A DNA stretch of 64,000 nt, taken from assembly GCF_000971115.1 (NCBI RefSeq), contig NZ_BBLV01000018.1, forward strand, positions 1 to 64,000. Direction: 5' to 3'. This stretch comes from Demequina gelatinilytica. GTDB lineage: Bacteria; Actinomycetota; Actinomycetes; Actinomycetales; Demequinaceae. This document shows positions 15,006-23,915 of this stretch, piece by piece. The first letter of the stretch is position 1; the number at the start of each line of letters is the position of its first letter. A program made the position numbers and the translations under genes. The notes under the pieces are model-generated. The model was not told the DNA's origin. It ran no database searches and saw only the letters and a list, made by a program, of their open reading frames with translations.

Positions 15006-16121
15006 ATGAGCGCGCCCACCCTCAGCCTCGCCCGGATCCGTGGGATGCGCATGCGCGCGCTGCTGCTCACGGGCGAGCGCGGCCACGCGCTGGGCGAGGG
15101 ACCAGGCGGCGTCGGCCGCGTCGTCGAGCACATGGGCGCCATGCAGGCGCAGGACGTCGCGTCGGGACGCTGGTCGCTCGGCGTCCGGCTCCCGGGCCTC
15201 ACCGCGGCGGACGTCGACGCCGCGATCGACAGCGGGGAGGTCCTGCGGACGTGGCCGATGCGCGGCACCATGCACCTGGTGCCGCCTCGGGATGCGGCGT
15301 GGATGACGGCGCTCATGAGCTCGCGGCCCCGCGCCGCCGCGGCCGCTCGCCGCGCCGGGCTCGGGCTCACCGACAGCGATGTCGCGCGCGGCGCCGAGGC
15401 GCTCCGCGACGCCCTCGCCGGCCGGCGCCTCACGCGGTCCGCGTGCCTGGAGGCGCTCGATGCGGCCGGGATCCCACCTGCAGGCCAGCGCGGCTACCAC
15501 GTCATGGTCGACGCGGCGCAGGCGGGCGTGGTGTGCGTCGCCGGGGAGCAGGGCAAGGAGCAGCTGTTCGCCCTGCTGGACGAGTGGGCACCCGATCCGC
15601 ATCGGCCCACGCGCGACGAGGGCCTCGGCATCCTCGCCGCACGCTACGTGCGCTCGCACGGACCCGTGACCGAGCGGGACCTGGCCCGGTGGACCGGGCT
15701 GCCGCTGCGCGACTGCCGGGCAGGGATCGCGGTGGCGGGCGACGCCGTGACGCGGGTGGAGACCGAGGCGGGGACGATGCTCGTGGCACCGGACGCGCTC
15801 GCCGCCGAGGCCGTCGACCTCGACGACCTCGCGCTGCCCGGCTTCGACGAGCTGGTGCTGGGCTACGGCGACCGGACCGCCCAGCTCGACAAGGAGCACG
15901 AGGCCGCGGTGGTGCCCGGCGGCAACGGCGTCTTCCGCTCGACCTTCGTGCTCGGCGGGCGCGTGGTCGGCACCTGGAGGCGCACGCTGCGGGCGCGCTC
16001 GGTATCCGTGGAGGCCCACGACATCGTCGGGCTCGGCGCGTCCGAGAGGGAGCGATGCGAGCGCGCGCTCGAGCCGTTCGGCGCGTTCGTGGGCCTGCCG
16101 GTCACGCTGGGGTGGGCCTGA
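15006..16121 (+). CDS. winged helix DNA-binding domain protein (AlkX/YcaQ-like)
   Basis: The protein has 371 residues. It matches the family of winged-helix proteins that includes the DNA glycosylases AlkX/YcaQ and many uncharacterised actinobacterial relatives: an N-terminal GAMQAQDVASGRWSLGVRL (residues ~38-57), the LRTWPMRGTMHLVP motif near residue 80, the central GPVTERDLARWTGL helix-turn-helix, and the late LLPGFDE/YRDR-type motif, here LPGFDELVLGYGDRTAQLD near 277. It may act in DNA repair of crosslinks or unusual bases, but this branch has no proven activity. Confidence 0.82.
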   Translation: MSAPTLSLARIRGMRMRALLLTGERGHALGEGPGGVGRVVEHMGAMQAQDVASGRWSLGVRLPGLTAADVDAAIDSGEVLRTWPMRGTMHLVPPRDAAWMTALMSSRPRAAAAARRAGLGLTDSDVARGAEALRDALAGRRLTRSACLEALDAAGIPPAGQRGYHVMVDAAQAGVVCVAGEQGKEQLFALLDEWAPDPHRPTRDEGLGILAARYVRSHGPVTERDLARWTGLPLRDCRAGIAVAGDAVTRVETEAGTMLVAPDALAAEAVDLDDLALPGFDELVLGYGDRTAQLDKEHEAAVVPGGNGVFRSTFVLGGRVVGTWRRTLRARSVSVEAHDIVGLGASERERCERALEPFGAFVGLPVTLGWA

Positions 16122-16127
16122 GCCCTG

Positions 16128-17231
16128 TCAGTCGAGCGGCAGGTCCAGCCGCTGCGCGAGCTCGGGGCTCGCCTGCTCGAGGACGCCCATCACGGCCGCG
16201 AAGGCCAGGTCGATCGGGATCATGCCGTCCTTCACCGGCGACTCCGGAGCGGGGGCGCCCGAGCGCACCAGCTCGTCCTTCTCGCCGATCACGGTCACGC
16301 CGAGGCGCTCGAGCACGGACCACTGCTGCTCGGCCAGCTCGCGCACGAACCCCTGCATCGCCGCAGGCACGCCGACCCTCGCCTCATCGGGACCGGGGGT
16401 GCGCCGGCTCTGGATGCGGAAGTAGGCCCCGCGATGCAGCAGACGGAAGTACTCGTCGCTGCTCAGCCCCTCCTCGCGGGCGAGCGCGCCCAGCCGCAGC
16501 GCGAACTCGGTCTCGACCGCGGTGAAGCCGCGGTTGGCGCGGCCCTGGTCCTGGGCCTCGCCCGCGGGCCGCAGGTCCTCGACGTCGAGCCCGAGCAGCG
16601 CGGCGAAGCTGCGGAAGACGCGGTCCGGGTCCGCCTTGTCGACCACCACGGCGGTGACGTTCTCCGCACCGAAGGCCTCGACCCATGGGCGCAGCGCACC
16701 CGCGTGGCGCCAGGCCTTGGGCACCCGCTCGGTCGCGTCGGGGCCGAGGAAGGCGGAGAGCCAGGTGCCCACATCGGCGGTGATCCGCCCGTTGCGGACG
16801 TTCTGCTGCCACAGCGAGACGATGAACGCCTCGAGGTTGCGCGTGGTGAGCACCACCGACGCCGACGACCCGAGCGACTCGCGCGCGAAGTCGATCGCCT
16901 TGCGGTTGAGCAGGAGCCCGAGCTCCTCGGTCACGAGCGTGCGCGCCCGCGGATCCGCCTCGCGCTGCTCGAGCAGCGCGAGCCACGCGGTGGGCTCGGC
17001 GACCTCGCCGCGGCCGTAGGCCATGAGCGACCGCACCGCATGCTTGTGCTTGAGCTGGAACACCGCCTCGGCGTCGGGGCGCGGATAGATCACGCCCTTC
17101 GCAGCGAGCTCCTCGCGGCGCTGCGACGCGGCGAACTGGAGGGCGGAGGTGCCGGTCTTCGGCGCCCCGATGTGGAGCAGGGTCGCGCCCTCAGGGATCG
17201 CGACGAGCGGCAGCGCGGCGTCGTTCGGCAT
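16128..17231 (-). CDS. PAPS-dependent sulfotransferase-like protein (single unit)
   Basis: The protein has 367 residues. Near the start, LLHIGAPKTGTSALQ (HIGAPKTGTS at residues 20-29) is the 5'-phosphosulfate loop of sulfotransferases, which move a sulfuryl group from PAPS to a hydroxyl or amine. VVLTTRNLEAFIVSLWQQNV (about 130-149) contains the arginine/serine 3'-phosphate-binding motif, and NRGFTAVETEF is the family's C-terminal helix start. It shares the layout of the sulfotransferases at 30694, 36829 and 45617. It stands alone, 6 nt from a convergent stop, and has TATGCT 8 nt before the ATG. Acceptor unknown. Confidence 0.82.
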   Translation of the reverse strand: MPNDAALPLVAIPEGATLLHIGAPKTGTSALQFAASQRREELAAKGVIYPRPDAEAVFQLKHKHAVRSLMAYGRGEVAEPTAWLALLEQREADPRARTLVTEELGLLLNRKAIDFARESLGSSASVVLTTRNLEAFIVSLWQQNVRNGRITADVGTWLSAFLGPDATERVPKAWRHAGALRPWVEAFGAENVTAVVVDKADPDRVFRSFAALLGLDVEDLRPAGEAQDQGRANRGFTAVETEFALRLGALAREEGLSSDEYFRLLHRGAYFRIQSRRTPGPDEARVGVPAAMQGFVRELAEQQWSVLERLGVTVIGEKDELVRSGAPAPESPVKDGMIPIDLAFAAVMGVLEQASPELAQRLDLPLD

Positions 17232-17239
17232 GGTCCCCG

Positions 17240-17245
17240 AGCATA
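17240..17245 (-). promoter_or_regulatory. -10 box of the sulfotransferase gene
   Basis: TATGCT on the minus strand, 8 nt before the ATG at 17231. Confidence 0.45.
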
Positions 17246-17296
17246 GCCGCCGGAGCGTCGCCGCCCCGGAGCGGGTGGCAGACGGTCCGGTCCCCG

Positions 17297-18676
17297 CTAG
17301 CCCCAGACGAGCCCCTGCGCCGGGTCGCTCATGACGCGGCCCACGTCGGCGAGCACGCGCGCGCCGAGCTCGCCGTCCACCAGGCGGTGGTCGAAGCTCA
17401 GCGCGAGCTGCGTGACCCAGCGGATCTTGATCTCGCCCTCGTGGACCCACGGCTGCTCGCGGATCGCGCCGAAGGCCAGGATCGCCGACTCGCCGGGGTT
17501 GAGGATCGGCGTGCCGGTGTCGATGCCGAGCGGACCCACGTTGGTGATCGAGATGGTGCCGCCCGCGAGCGCGCCGGGCGGCGTGCGGTTCTCGCGCGCG
17601 AGCGACGTGAGCTCGCCGATCTCCACCGCGAGCTCGTGCAGCGGCAGGCGGTGGGCGTCCTTGATGTTCGGCACCAGGAGCCCCCGCGGCGTCGAGGCCG
17701 CGATGCCCAGGTTGACGTAGTGCTTGTAGACGATCTCCCGCGCCTCGTCGTCCCAGCTCGCGTTGATCTCGGGATGGCGGCGCACCGCGAGCAGCAGCGC
17801 CTTCGCGACGATCAGCAGCGGCGTCACGCGCACGTCCTGGAAGTCGCGGTCCGCCTTGAGGCGCTTGACCAGGTCCATCGTGGCCGTCACGTCCGCCGTG
17901 TGGAACACGGTGACGTGCGGCGCCGTGAACGCCGACTTCACCATCGCCTCGGCGGTGCGCTTGCGCACGCTCCTGACCGGCACGCGGGTCGAGCGGCCGC
18001 CGTCGGACGAGTAGCCCGACTCGAGCCACGGCTGGTCGTCGTTGGTGTCGTAGGTGGTGAGCGCGCGCGTCGAGCGCGCCTTGGCCGCCTGCTCGACGTC
18101 CTCACGCGTGACCAGGCCCCCGGGCCCCGACGGCGTGACCGTGGTGATCTCGACGCCGAGCTCGCGCGCGAGCTTGCGCACGGGAGGCTTCGCGAGCACG
18201 GGGTACTCGGAGCTCTCGCCGGCGCCGCCGACGGGCTCGAGCGCGCCTTCCTTGCGCGGCCGACGCCGCGCGGACCCGGCGGAGACGCCGTAGCCCACGA
18301 GCACGGCACCGGAGGACTCGGCCTCCGGTGCAGGCGCCTCCTGCTCCGCCGCCTCCGCGGTCGGGACGCTCGGTACCGCCTCGTCGGCCTCGGACACCCC
18401 TCCCGGGACCTCCATGGCCGGCTCACCCCCGGGATCCGTGTCGAACCGGGCGATCGGGGCGCCCACCTCGACGGTGTCGCCCTCGGCGACCAGCAGCTCG
18501 GTCACCACGCCGTCCACGGGGCACGGGAGCTCGACCAGCGACTTCGCGGTCTCGATCTCGACCAGCGGCTGGTTCACCTCGACGGTGTCGCCCACGGCGA
18601 CGCGCCACGTGACCACGTCGGCCTCGGTCAGGCCCTCGCCCGCATCGGGCATGTGGAAGGTCTCGAAGGTAGGCAT
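17297..18676 (-). CDS. dihydrolipoamide acyltransferase, E2 of 2-oxoacid dehydrogenase
   Basis: The protein has 459 residues. A single lipoyl domain covers residues 1-80 with the lipoylated lysine in EIETAKSLVELP; an acidic linker follows; an E1/E3-binding domain covers ~155-190 (PPVRKLARELGVEITTVTPS); and a catalytic domain carries the SFDHRLVDGE active site near residue 435. It moves the acyl group formed by E1 to coenzyme A. Third gene of the E1alpha-E1beta-E2 operon, 10 nt after E1beta. No lipoamide dehydrogenase (E3) gene is seen. In actinobacteria this heterotetrameric form is usually the branched-chain 2-oxoacid enzyme, since pyruvate dehydrogenase is AceE-type. Confidence 0.93.
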   Translation of the reverse strand: MPTFETFHMPDAGEGLTEADVVTWRVAVGDTVEVNQPLVEIETAKSLVELPCPVDGVVTELLVAEGDTVEVGAPIARFDTDPGGEPAMEVPGGVSEADEAVPSVPTAEAAEQEAPAPEAESSGAVLVGYGVSAGSARRRPRKEGALEPVGGAGESSEYPVLAKPPVRKLARELGVEITTVTPSGPGGLVTREDVEQAAKARSTRALTTYDTNDDQPWLESGYSSDGGRSTRVPVRSVRKRTAEAMVKSAFTAPHVTVFHTADVTATMDLVKRLKADRDFQDVRVTPLLIVAKALLLAVRRHPEINASWDDEAREIVYKHYVNLGIAASTPRGLLVPNIKDAHRLPLHELAVEIGELTSLARENRTPPGALAGGTISITNVGPLGIDTGTPILNPGESAILAFGAIREQPWVHEGEIKIRWVTQLALSFDHRLVDGELGARVLADVGRVMSDPAQGLVWG

Positions 18677-18686
18677 GCGGGCCCTC

Positions 18687-19700
18687 TCAGTGCGTCATCA
18701 CGCGGTCGACGGCGTCGAGCACGCGGTCCAGGCTGGGCAGGTAGTCGTGCTCGAGCTTCGACCCAGGGTAGGGCGCATGGAAGCCTCCCACGCGGAGCAC
18801 GGGCGCGTGCAGGTGGAAGAAGGCCTGCTCCGTGATCCGGGCGGAGAGCTCGGCACCGGGGCCGAAGGCCGTCGGGGCCTCGTGGACGATGACCACGCGC
18901 CCGGTGCGCTTGGCGGACCGGAGCACGGTGTCGGAGTCGAGCGGGGACACCGAGCGCAGGTCGATCACCTCGACGCTGGTCCCGTCCGCGCCGGCGACCT
19001 CGGCCGCCTGCAGCGCCAGGCGCATCGTCGGGCCGTAGGCCACCAGGGTGACGTCCGAGCCCTCGCGCGCGACGCGGCCGCGCGACATCTCCGCGGTGGC
19101 GGCGGCGGCGGCGTGCTCGCCCTCGAGCTGCGCGGCGATGCGCGACTCCTCCACCTCGCCCTTGTCCCAGTAGCGGGCCTTGGGCTCGAGGAACAGCACG
19201 GGGTCGGGCGACGCGATCGCCTGCTGGATCATGTCGAACGCGTCCTGCGGCGTCGCCGGGGAGATGACGCGGAGCCCGGCGGTGTGCGCGAACAGCGCCT
19301 CCGGGCTCTCGGAGTGGTGCTCGACCGCGCCGATGCCGCCCGCGAACGGCACGCGGATGACCACCGGCAGCGTGATCATGCCCTGCGAGCGGTAGTGCAT
19401 CTTCGCGAGCTGTGTGGTGATCTGGTTGTAGGCGGGGAAGATGAATCCGTCGAACTGGATCTCGATCACGGGGCGGTAGCCGCGCATCGCCATCCCGATC
19501 GCGGTGCCCACGATCCCGGACTCCGCGAGCGGCGTGTCCATGACGCGATCGCCGCCGAAGTCCTTCCACAGCCCGTCGGTGACGCGGAAGACCCCGCCCA
19601 GCTGGCCGATGTCCTCGCCCATGAGCAGCACCTTGGGGTCGCGCTCCATCGCGGCGCGCAGCCCGCGGTTGATCGCACCTGCCATGGTCATGGTGGTCAT
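18687..19700 (-). CDS. 2-oxoacid dehydrogenase E1 beta subunit (branched-chain type)
   Basis: The protein has 337 residues. Transketolase central and C-terminal domains are complete: VLLMGEDIGQLGGVFRVTDG near residue 25, RVMDTPLAESGIVGTAIGMA near 52, IEIQFDGFIFPAYNQI near 80, and VSPLDSDTVLRSAKRTGRVV near 245. It forms the alpha2beta2 E1 that decarboxylates branched-chain 2-oxoacids with thiamine diphosphate. ATG at 19700 overlaps the E1alpha stop by 4 bp (ATGA), so the two subunits are translationally coupled and made in equal amounts. Confidence 0.93.
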   Translation of the reverse strand: MTTMTMAGAINRGLRAAMERDPKVLLMGEDIGQLGGVFRVTDGLWKDFGGDRVMDTPLAESGIVGTAIGMAMRGYRPVIEIQFDGFIFPAYNQITTQLAKMHYRSQGMITLPVVIRVPFAGGIGAVEHHSESPEALFAHTAGLRVISPATPQDAFDMIQQAIASPDPVLFLEPKARYWDKGEVEESRIAAQLEGEHAAAAATAEMSRGRVAREGSDVTLVAYGPTMRLALQAAEVAGADGTSVEVIDLRSVSPLDSDTVLRSAKRTGRVVIVHEAPTAFGPGAELSARITEQAFFHLHAPVLRVGGFHAPYPGSKLEHDYLPSLDRVLDAVDRVMTH

Positions 19701-20824
19701 GCGTGCGCCCCCTGATCGGCGAAGGACCTCTCGTACCGCGAGAACCACGCGCGCTCGGCGGCGACGGTGGCGTGCGGCTCCGCGTAGACGTGGTCGAACA
19801 TCGTCGCGGTCTCGGGCCGGCTCCACGCCTTGACGGTCTCGCGCGTGCGACGGCCCAGCTCCTTGGCCTCGGCGCGCGCGGCCTCGACGGCCTCATCGGA
19901 CAGCTCGCCGATGCTCCGCAGATAGGCCTCGAGACGCGCGATCGGGTCGCGCTCGGCCCAGTAGGCCTCGTCCGCGTGCGAGCGGTAGCGGGTCGGGTCG
20001 TCCGACGTGGTGTGCGCGCCCATCCGGTAGGTGAACGCCTCGATGAGCACGGGCCCCGCCCCGGAGCGCGCGTGCTGGAGCGCCCATTGCGTGACGGCGT
20101 AGGACGCGATCACGTCGTTGCCGTCGACGCGCACGGACGGCACCCCGAAGCCCGCGCCGCGCTGCGCGAGCGGGACGCGGCTCTGACGCGTGGTCGACTC
20201 CGAGATCGCGAACTGGTTGTTCTGCACGAAGAAGACGATGGGGGCATCGTTGACGGCCGCGAACGTGAGCGCCTCGTTGACGTCGCCCTGGCTGGTCGCG
20301 CCGTCGCCGAAGTAGCAGACCACCGCGCCGTCGCTGTCCTGCCCCGTGCCGACCAGGCCGTCGCGCGCCATCGCCATGGCGTAGCCGGTCGCGTGCAGCG
20401 CGTGCGCGCCGATCACCAGCGTGTAGAGGTGGAAGCCGTGCGCCGCGGGGTCCCACGCGCCGTGCTGGAGCCCGCGGAAGATCCGCAGGATCTCGGGCAG
20501 GTCGACGCCGCGGGTGTGGGCGACGGCATGCTCGCGGTAGGACGGGAAGACGAAGTCGGACGGGCGCAGCGCGTGCCCGGAGCCGATCTGCGCGGCCTCC
20601 TGCCCGACCGCCTGGACCCACAGGCCCAGCTCGCCCTGCCGCTGGAGGCTGGTCGCCTCCTGATCGAACGCGCGGACCACCGTCATGTCGTGCCACATGC
20701 GTCGCAGCCGGACCGGGTCGAGGTCGGCGGCATAGCGTCCGAAGTCGGGATGATCGAGGCGCTCCCCGGTGTGGCTGAGCAGCCTTACCAGGCCTTCCTC
20801 CGAGAGCGGACCGTGAGTGCTCAT
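19697..20824 (-). CDS. 2-oxoacid dehydrogenase E1 alpha subunit (branched-chain type)
   Basis: The protein has 375 residues. The thiamine diphosphate motif runs from GDGATSQGD (residues 173-181) to NNQFA (202-206), and the phosphorylation-loop region RMGAHTTSDDPTRYR is present near 275. It starts the E1alpha-E1beta-E2 operon with a GGAGG Shine-Dalgarno before the ATG. A promoter with -35 TTGCTA and -10 TACGCT lies 57-86 nt upstream, overlapped by two palindromes (20871-20905), so a repressor probably controls the operon. Could in principle act on pyruvate; the branched-chain assignment rests on family habit. Confidence 0.92.
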   Translation of the reverse strand: MSTHGPLSEEGLVRLLSHTGERLDHPDFGRYAADLDPVRLRRMWHDMTVVRAFDQEATSLQRQGELGLWVQAVGQEAAQIGSGHALRPSDFVFPSYREHAVAHTRGVDLPEILRIFRGLQHGAWDPAAHGFHLYTLVIGAHALHATGYAMAMARDGLVGTGQDSDGAVVCYFGDGATSQGDVNEALTFAAVNDAPIVFFVQNNQFAISESTTRQSRVPLAQRGAGFGVPSVRVDGNDVIASYAVTQWALQHARSGAGPVLIEAFTYRMGAHTTSDDPTRYRSHADEAYWAERDPIARLEAYLRSIGELSDEAVEAARAEAKELGRRTRETVKAWSRPETATMFDHVYAEPHATVAAERAWFSRYERSFADQGAHA

Positions 20825-20870
20825 GCGGTCCTCCTTCCGTCCTGCGTGCGGGGCGAGGGGGCCCCTGAGA

Positions 20871-20910
20871 AACCTACGCCAGCGTAGGCTACGGAACCGT
20901 AGGTTAGCAA
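20871..20910 (-). promoter_or_regulatory. promoter with nested palindromic operator for the E1-E2 operon
   Basis: On the minus strand, -35 TTGCTA (20910-20905) and -10 TACGCT (20886-20881) are 18 nt apart. Over them lie CCTACGC-CA-GCGTAGG (20873-20888) and CTACGG-AA-CCGTAG (20889-20902), and the outer arms AACCTAC (20871-20877) and GTAGGTT (20899-20905) also pair. Two tandem dyads on the -10 and spacer fit a TetR-type repressor site; the regulator itself is not in the window. Confidence 0.6.
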
Positions 20911-20930
20911 TCGGAGCGAATCGGGCTCGT

Positions 20931-20944
20931 GACCCCCTGGGGTC
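20931..20944. promoter_or_regulatory. small palindrome between divergent E1alpha and cysQ operons
   Basis: GACCCC-CT-GGGGTC, a perfect 6-bp inverted repeat in the 180-bp divergent promoter region. Possibly an operator for the rightward sulfate-activation operon, but no -35/-10 pair could be placed with confidence. Confidence 0.3.
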
Positions 20945-21004
20945 GAGCCTGTACCGTTGGCCTCACGCGTGCCCGCTCCACGGGGCACGAGGACTGGAGG
21001 ACAG

Positions 21005-21766
21005 ATGACTGACGCGCTCACCGATGCGGCTCTTGGCGAGCTGCTCGCGCGCGCCGCGGGGGCCGAGCTGCTCCGCGTCCGGCAGGAGTCCGGGCTCGAG
21101 GGCAAGGAGCTCGGCAACGCCGGAGACGCCGCCGCTCAGGCGCTGCTCGCGGGCCTGCTCACCGAGCACCGGCCCGACGACGCTGTGCTGAGCGAGGAGG
21201 CCAAGGACTCCGAGGCCCGCCTCAGCGCCGACCGCGTCTGGATCATCGACCCGCTCGACGGCACCCGTGAGTACTCCGAGGGACGCGCCGACTGGGCCGT
21301 CCACATCGCGCTGTGGGAGCAGGGCGAGCTCACGCTCGGCGTCGTCGGCATCCCCGGCGAGGACCTGGTGCTCTCCTCGGCGACCGTCGCACCCGCCCCC
21401 GCGGCGTCCGAGGATGCGCCGGTCCGCCTCGCGGTGTCGCGCTCGCGCCCGCCGGCGGTCACCGAGCCGGTGCGTGCCGCGCTCGATGCCGAGCTGCTGC
21501 CCATGGGATCCGCGGGCGTCAAGATCGCCGCGGTGGTCCGCGGGCAGGTCGACGCGTACGTCCACGCAGGCGGCCAGTACCAGTGGGACTCGGCCGCTCC
21601 CATCGCGCTTGCCCGGGCCGCGGGACTGTTCACGTCCCGCATCGACGGCTCGCCACTCCTCTACAATGGCCCGGACCCGTACCTCCCGGACCTGGTCGCG
21701 TGCCGTCCGGGCCTGGCGCCGCGCATCCTCGCGGCGATCGCCGAGAACACCGACGGAGACTCTTGA
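21005..21766 (+). CDS. cysQ: 3'(2'),5'-bisphosphate nucleotidase CysQ (PAP phosphatase)
   Basis: The protein has 253 residues of the inositol monophosphatase superfamily. LSEEAKDS (about 60-67) and WIIDPLDGTREYSEGRADWA (about 79-98) hold the metal-binding E, D, D and the DG motif; GGQYQWDSAAPIALARAAG is the C-terminal WD motif. It hydrolyses 3'-phosphoadenosine 5'-phosphate to AMP, removing the inhibitory by-product of PAPS-dependent sulfation. The ATG at 21005 has GGAGGACAG before it. First gene of cysQ-cysD-cysN-tauE-cysC; its TGA overlaps the cysD ATG by 1 nt. Some relatives act on inositol phosphates, but the context decides. Confidence 0.9.
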   Translation: MTDALTDAALGELLARAAGAELLRVRQESGLEGKELGNAGDAAAQALLAGLLTEHRPDDAVLSEEAKDSEARLSADRVWIIDPLDGTREYSEGRADWAVHIALWEQGELTLGVVGIPGEDLVLSSATVAPAPAASEDAPVRLAVSRSRPPAVTEPVRAALDAELLPMGSAGVKIAAVVRGQVDAYVHAGGQYQWDSAAPIALARAAGLFTSRIDGSPLLYNGPDPYLPDLVACRPGLAPRILAAIAENTDGDS

Positions 21767-22668
21767 TGACGGCAACCTCGTTCAGCCAGCTCGACGCGCT
21801 GGAGGCAGAGGCCATTCACATCGTGCGCGAGGTAGTCGCGCAGATGGAGCGCCCTGCCCTCCTGTTCTCGGGCGGCAAGGACTCGATCGTGCTGCTGCAC
21901 ATCGCGCTCAAGGCGTTCGCGCCGGCGCGGCTCCCCATGCCGCTCGTCCACGTGGACACCGGCCACAACTTCCCCGAGGTCATCGAGTACCGCGACCGCG
22001 TGGTCGAGCAGTACGGCCTCAACCTGGTGGTCGGCTCCGTCCAGGAGGCGATCGACCGCGGGTTCGTGCGTGAGGAGCCCAACGGCTCGCGCAACCGCAT
22101 CCAGACCCCCGTTCTTCTCGACACCATCGAGAAGAACAAGTTCGACGCGTGCATGGGCGGCGCCCGCCGCGACGAGGAGAAGGCGCGCGCCAAGGAGCGC
22201 GTGTTCTCCTTCCGCGACGAGTTCGGCCAGTGGGACCCGCGCAACCAGCGCCCCGAGCTGTGGAACCTCTACAACGGCCGCGTCCACATGGGCGAGTCCA
22301 TCCGCGTGTTCCCGCTCAGCAACTGGACCGAGCTGGACATCTGGGACTACATCAACTCGCGCGGCATCGAGGTCCCCTCGATCTACCTCGCGCATGAGCG
22401 CGACGTGTTCCACCGCGACGGCATGTGGATGGCCGCGAACGAGTTCTGCAGCCCCCGTGAGGGCGAGATGATCGAGCGTCGCACGGTGCGCTACCGCACC
22501 GTCGGCGACGCGACGCTGACCGCGGCGGTGCTGTCCGACGCGGCCACGATCGACCAGATCATCGCCGAGACCGCCGCGACGCGGCTGACCGAGCGCGGTG
22601 CCACCCGCGGCGACGACCGAGTGTCGGAGGCCGCGATGGAGGACCGCAAGAAGGAAGGGTACTTCTGA
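21766..22668 (+). CDS. cysD: sulfate adenylyltransferase subunit 2 CysD
   Basis: The protein has 300 residues. The PP-loop SGGKDS (residues 35-40) and the later GGARRDEEKARAKER and NWTELDIWDYI motifs are those of CysD, the ATP-pyrophosphatase subunit that makes adenosine 5'-phosphosulfate (APS) from ATP and sulfate, driven by the GTPase CysN. The C-terminus ends DRKKEGYF as in the family. Start and stop overlap neighbours by 1 nt, so translation is coupled with cysQ and cysN. Confidence 0.96.
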   Translation: MTATSFSQLDALEAEAIHIVREVVAQMERPALLFSGGKDSIVLLHIALKAFAPARLPMPLVHVDTGHNFPEVIEYRDRVVEQYGLNLVVGSVQEAIDRGFVREEPNGSRNRIQTPVLLDTIEKNKFDACMGGARRDEEKARAKERVFSFRDEFGQWDPRNQRPELWNLYNGRVHMGESIRVFPLSNWTELDIWDYINSRGIEVPSIYLAHERDVFHRDGMWMAANEFCSPREGEMIERRTVRYRTVGDATLTAAVLSDAATIDQIIAETAATRLTERGATRGDDRVSEAAMEDRKKEGYF

Positions 22669-23915
22669 TGGATCTTCTCCGTTTCGCGACCGCCGGTTCG
22701 GTCGACGACGGCAAGTCCACCCTCATCGGCCGTCTGCTCTACGACAGCAAGTCGATCTTCGAGGACCAGCTCGAGTCGGTCGAGGCCGCCTCGAAGGCGC
22801 GTGGCACCGAGTACACGGACCTCGCGCTCCTCACGGACGGGCTTCGCGCCGAGCGCGAGCAGGGCATCACCATCGATGTGGCGTACCGCTACTTCGCGAC
22901 GCCCAAGCGCAAGTTCATCATCGCGGACACCCCCGGTCACCAGCAGTACACGCGCAACATGGTGACCGGCGCCTCGACCGCGGACCTTGCGATCATCCTC
23001 GTGGACGCCCGCAAGGGCCTCACGGAGCAGTCGCGTCGCCACGCGACCATCGCGTCGCTGCTGCGCGTGCCGCACATCGTGCTCGCGGTCAACAAGATGG
23101 ACCTCGTGGGCTGGTCCGAGGAGCGCTTCAACGAGATCTACCAGGAGTTCACGGAGTTCTCGGCGAAGCTCGACATCTCCGACCTCACCGCGATCCCGCT
23201 CTCGGCGCTGCTCGGCGACAACGTGGTCGAGCGTTCCGTGAACACGCCCTGGTACGGCGGCGCCTCGCTCATGCACCACCTGGAGCACGTGCACATCGCG
23301 TCCGACCGCAACCTGCAGGACCCGCGCTTCCCGGTGCAGTACGTCATCCGGCCCATGCGCAACGAGGTCCACGACTACCGCGGCTTCGCGGGCCAGGTCG
23401 CCTCCGGCATCCTCAAGGTCGGCGACGAGGTCATGGCGCTGCCCTCGGGCATGACGTCGCGCATCGCCGCGATCGACGGGCCGAGCGGCCCGCTCGAGCA
23501 GGCCGCGCCGCCGATGTCGGTGACGCTGCGCCTCGAGGACGAGATCGACGTGTCGCGCGGCGACGTCATCTGCCGCGCCGGCAACCACCCGGAGCCGACG
23601 CAGGACGTCGACGCGACCATCTGCTGGATGGACCAGGACGCGCTCATGGTGGGCCGCAAGCTCGGCATCCTCCACACGACCCGCATGGCTCGCGCCATGG
23701 TCAAGGACGTGGTGTACGAGCTCGACGTCAACACCCTGCACCGCAACGCCGAGGTCCACGAGCTGGGCCTCAACTCCATCGGTCGGGTCAAGCTCCGGGT
23801 CACCAGCCCGCTGCTGGTCGACGACTACGCGGAGAACCGGACCACGGGCTCGTTCATCCTGATCGATGAGGCGACGAACCGCACCGTCGGCGCGGGCTTC
23901 GTCCGCGACAACTGA
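22668..23915 (+). CDS. cysN: sulfate adenylyltransferase subunit 1 CysN (GTPase)
   Basis: The protein has 415 residues of the elongation-factor-like GTPase family. P-loop GSVDDGKST (10-18), the switch motif DTPGHQQYTRN near residue 88, and NKMDLVGW near 142 are complete, followed by two beta-barrel domains. It couples GTP hydrolysis to APS synthesis by CysD. Unlike many CysNC proteins there is no fused APS kinase; that step is encoded separately by cysC two genes downstream. Confidence 0.96.
   Translation: MDLLRFATAGSVDDGKSTLIGRLLYDSKSIFEDQLESVEAASKARGTEYTDLALLTDGLRAEREQGITIDVAYRYFATPKRKFIIADTPGHQQYTRNMVTGASTADLAIILVDARKGLTEQSRRHATIASLLRVPHIVLAVNKMDLVGWSEERFNEIYQEFTEFSAKLDISDLTAIPLSALLGDNVVERSVNTPWYGGASLMHHLEHVHIASDRNLQDPRFPVQYVIRPMRNEVHDYRGFAGQVASGILKVGDEVMALPSGMTSRIAAIDGPSGPLEQAAPPMSVTLRLEDEIDVSRGDVICRAGNHPEPTQDVDATICWMDQDALMVGRKLGILHTTRMARAMVKDVVYELDVNTLHRNAEVHELGLNSIGRVKLRVTSPLLVDDYAENRTTGSFILIDEATNRTVGAGFVRDN

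Noticed and set aside
20906-21004. Riboswitch (SAM or sulfur-related) ahead of cysQ
   Set aside because: Only about 100 nt with a small palindrome; no conserved riboswitch core seen.
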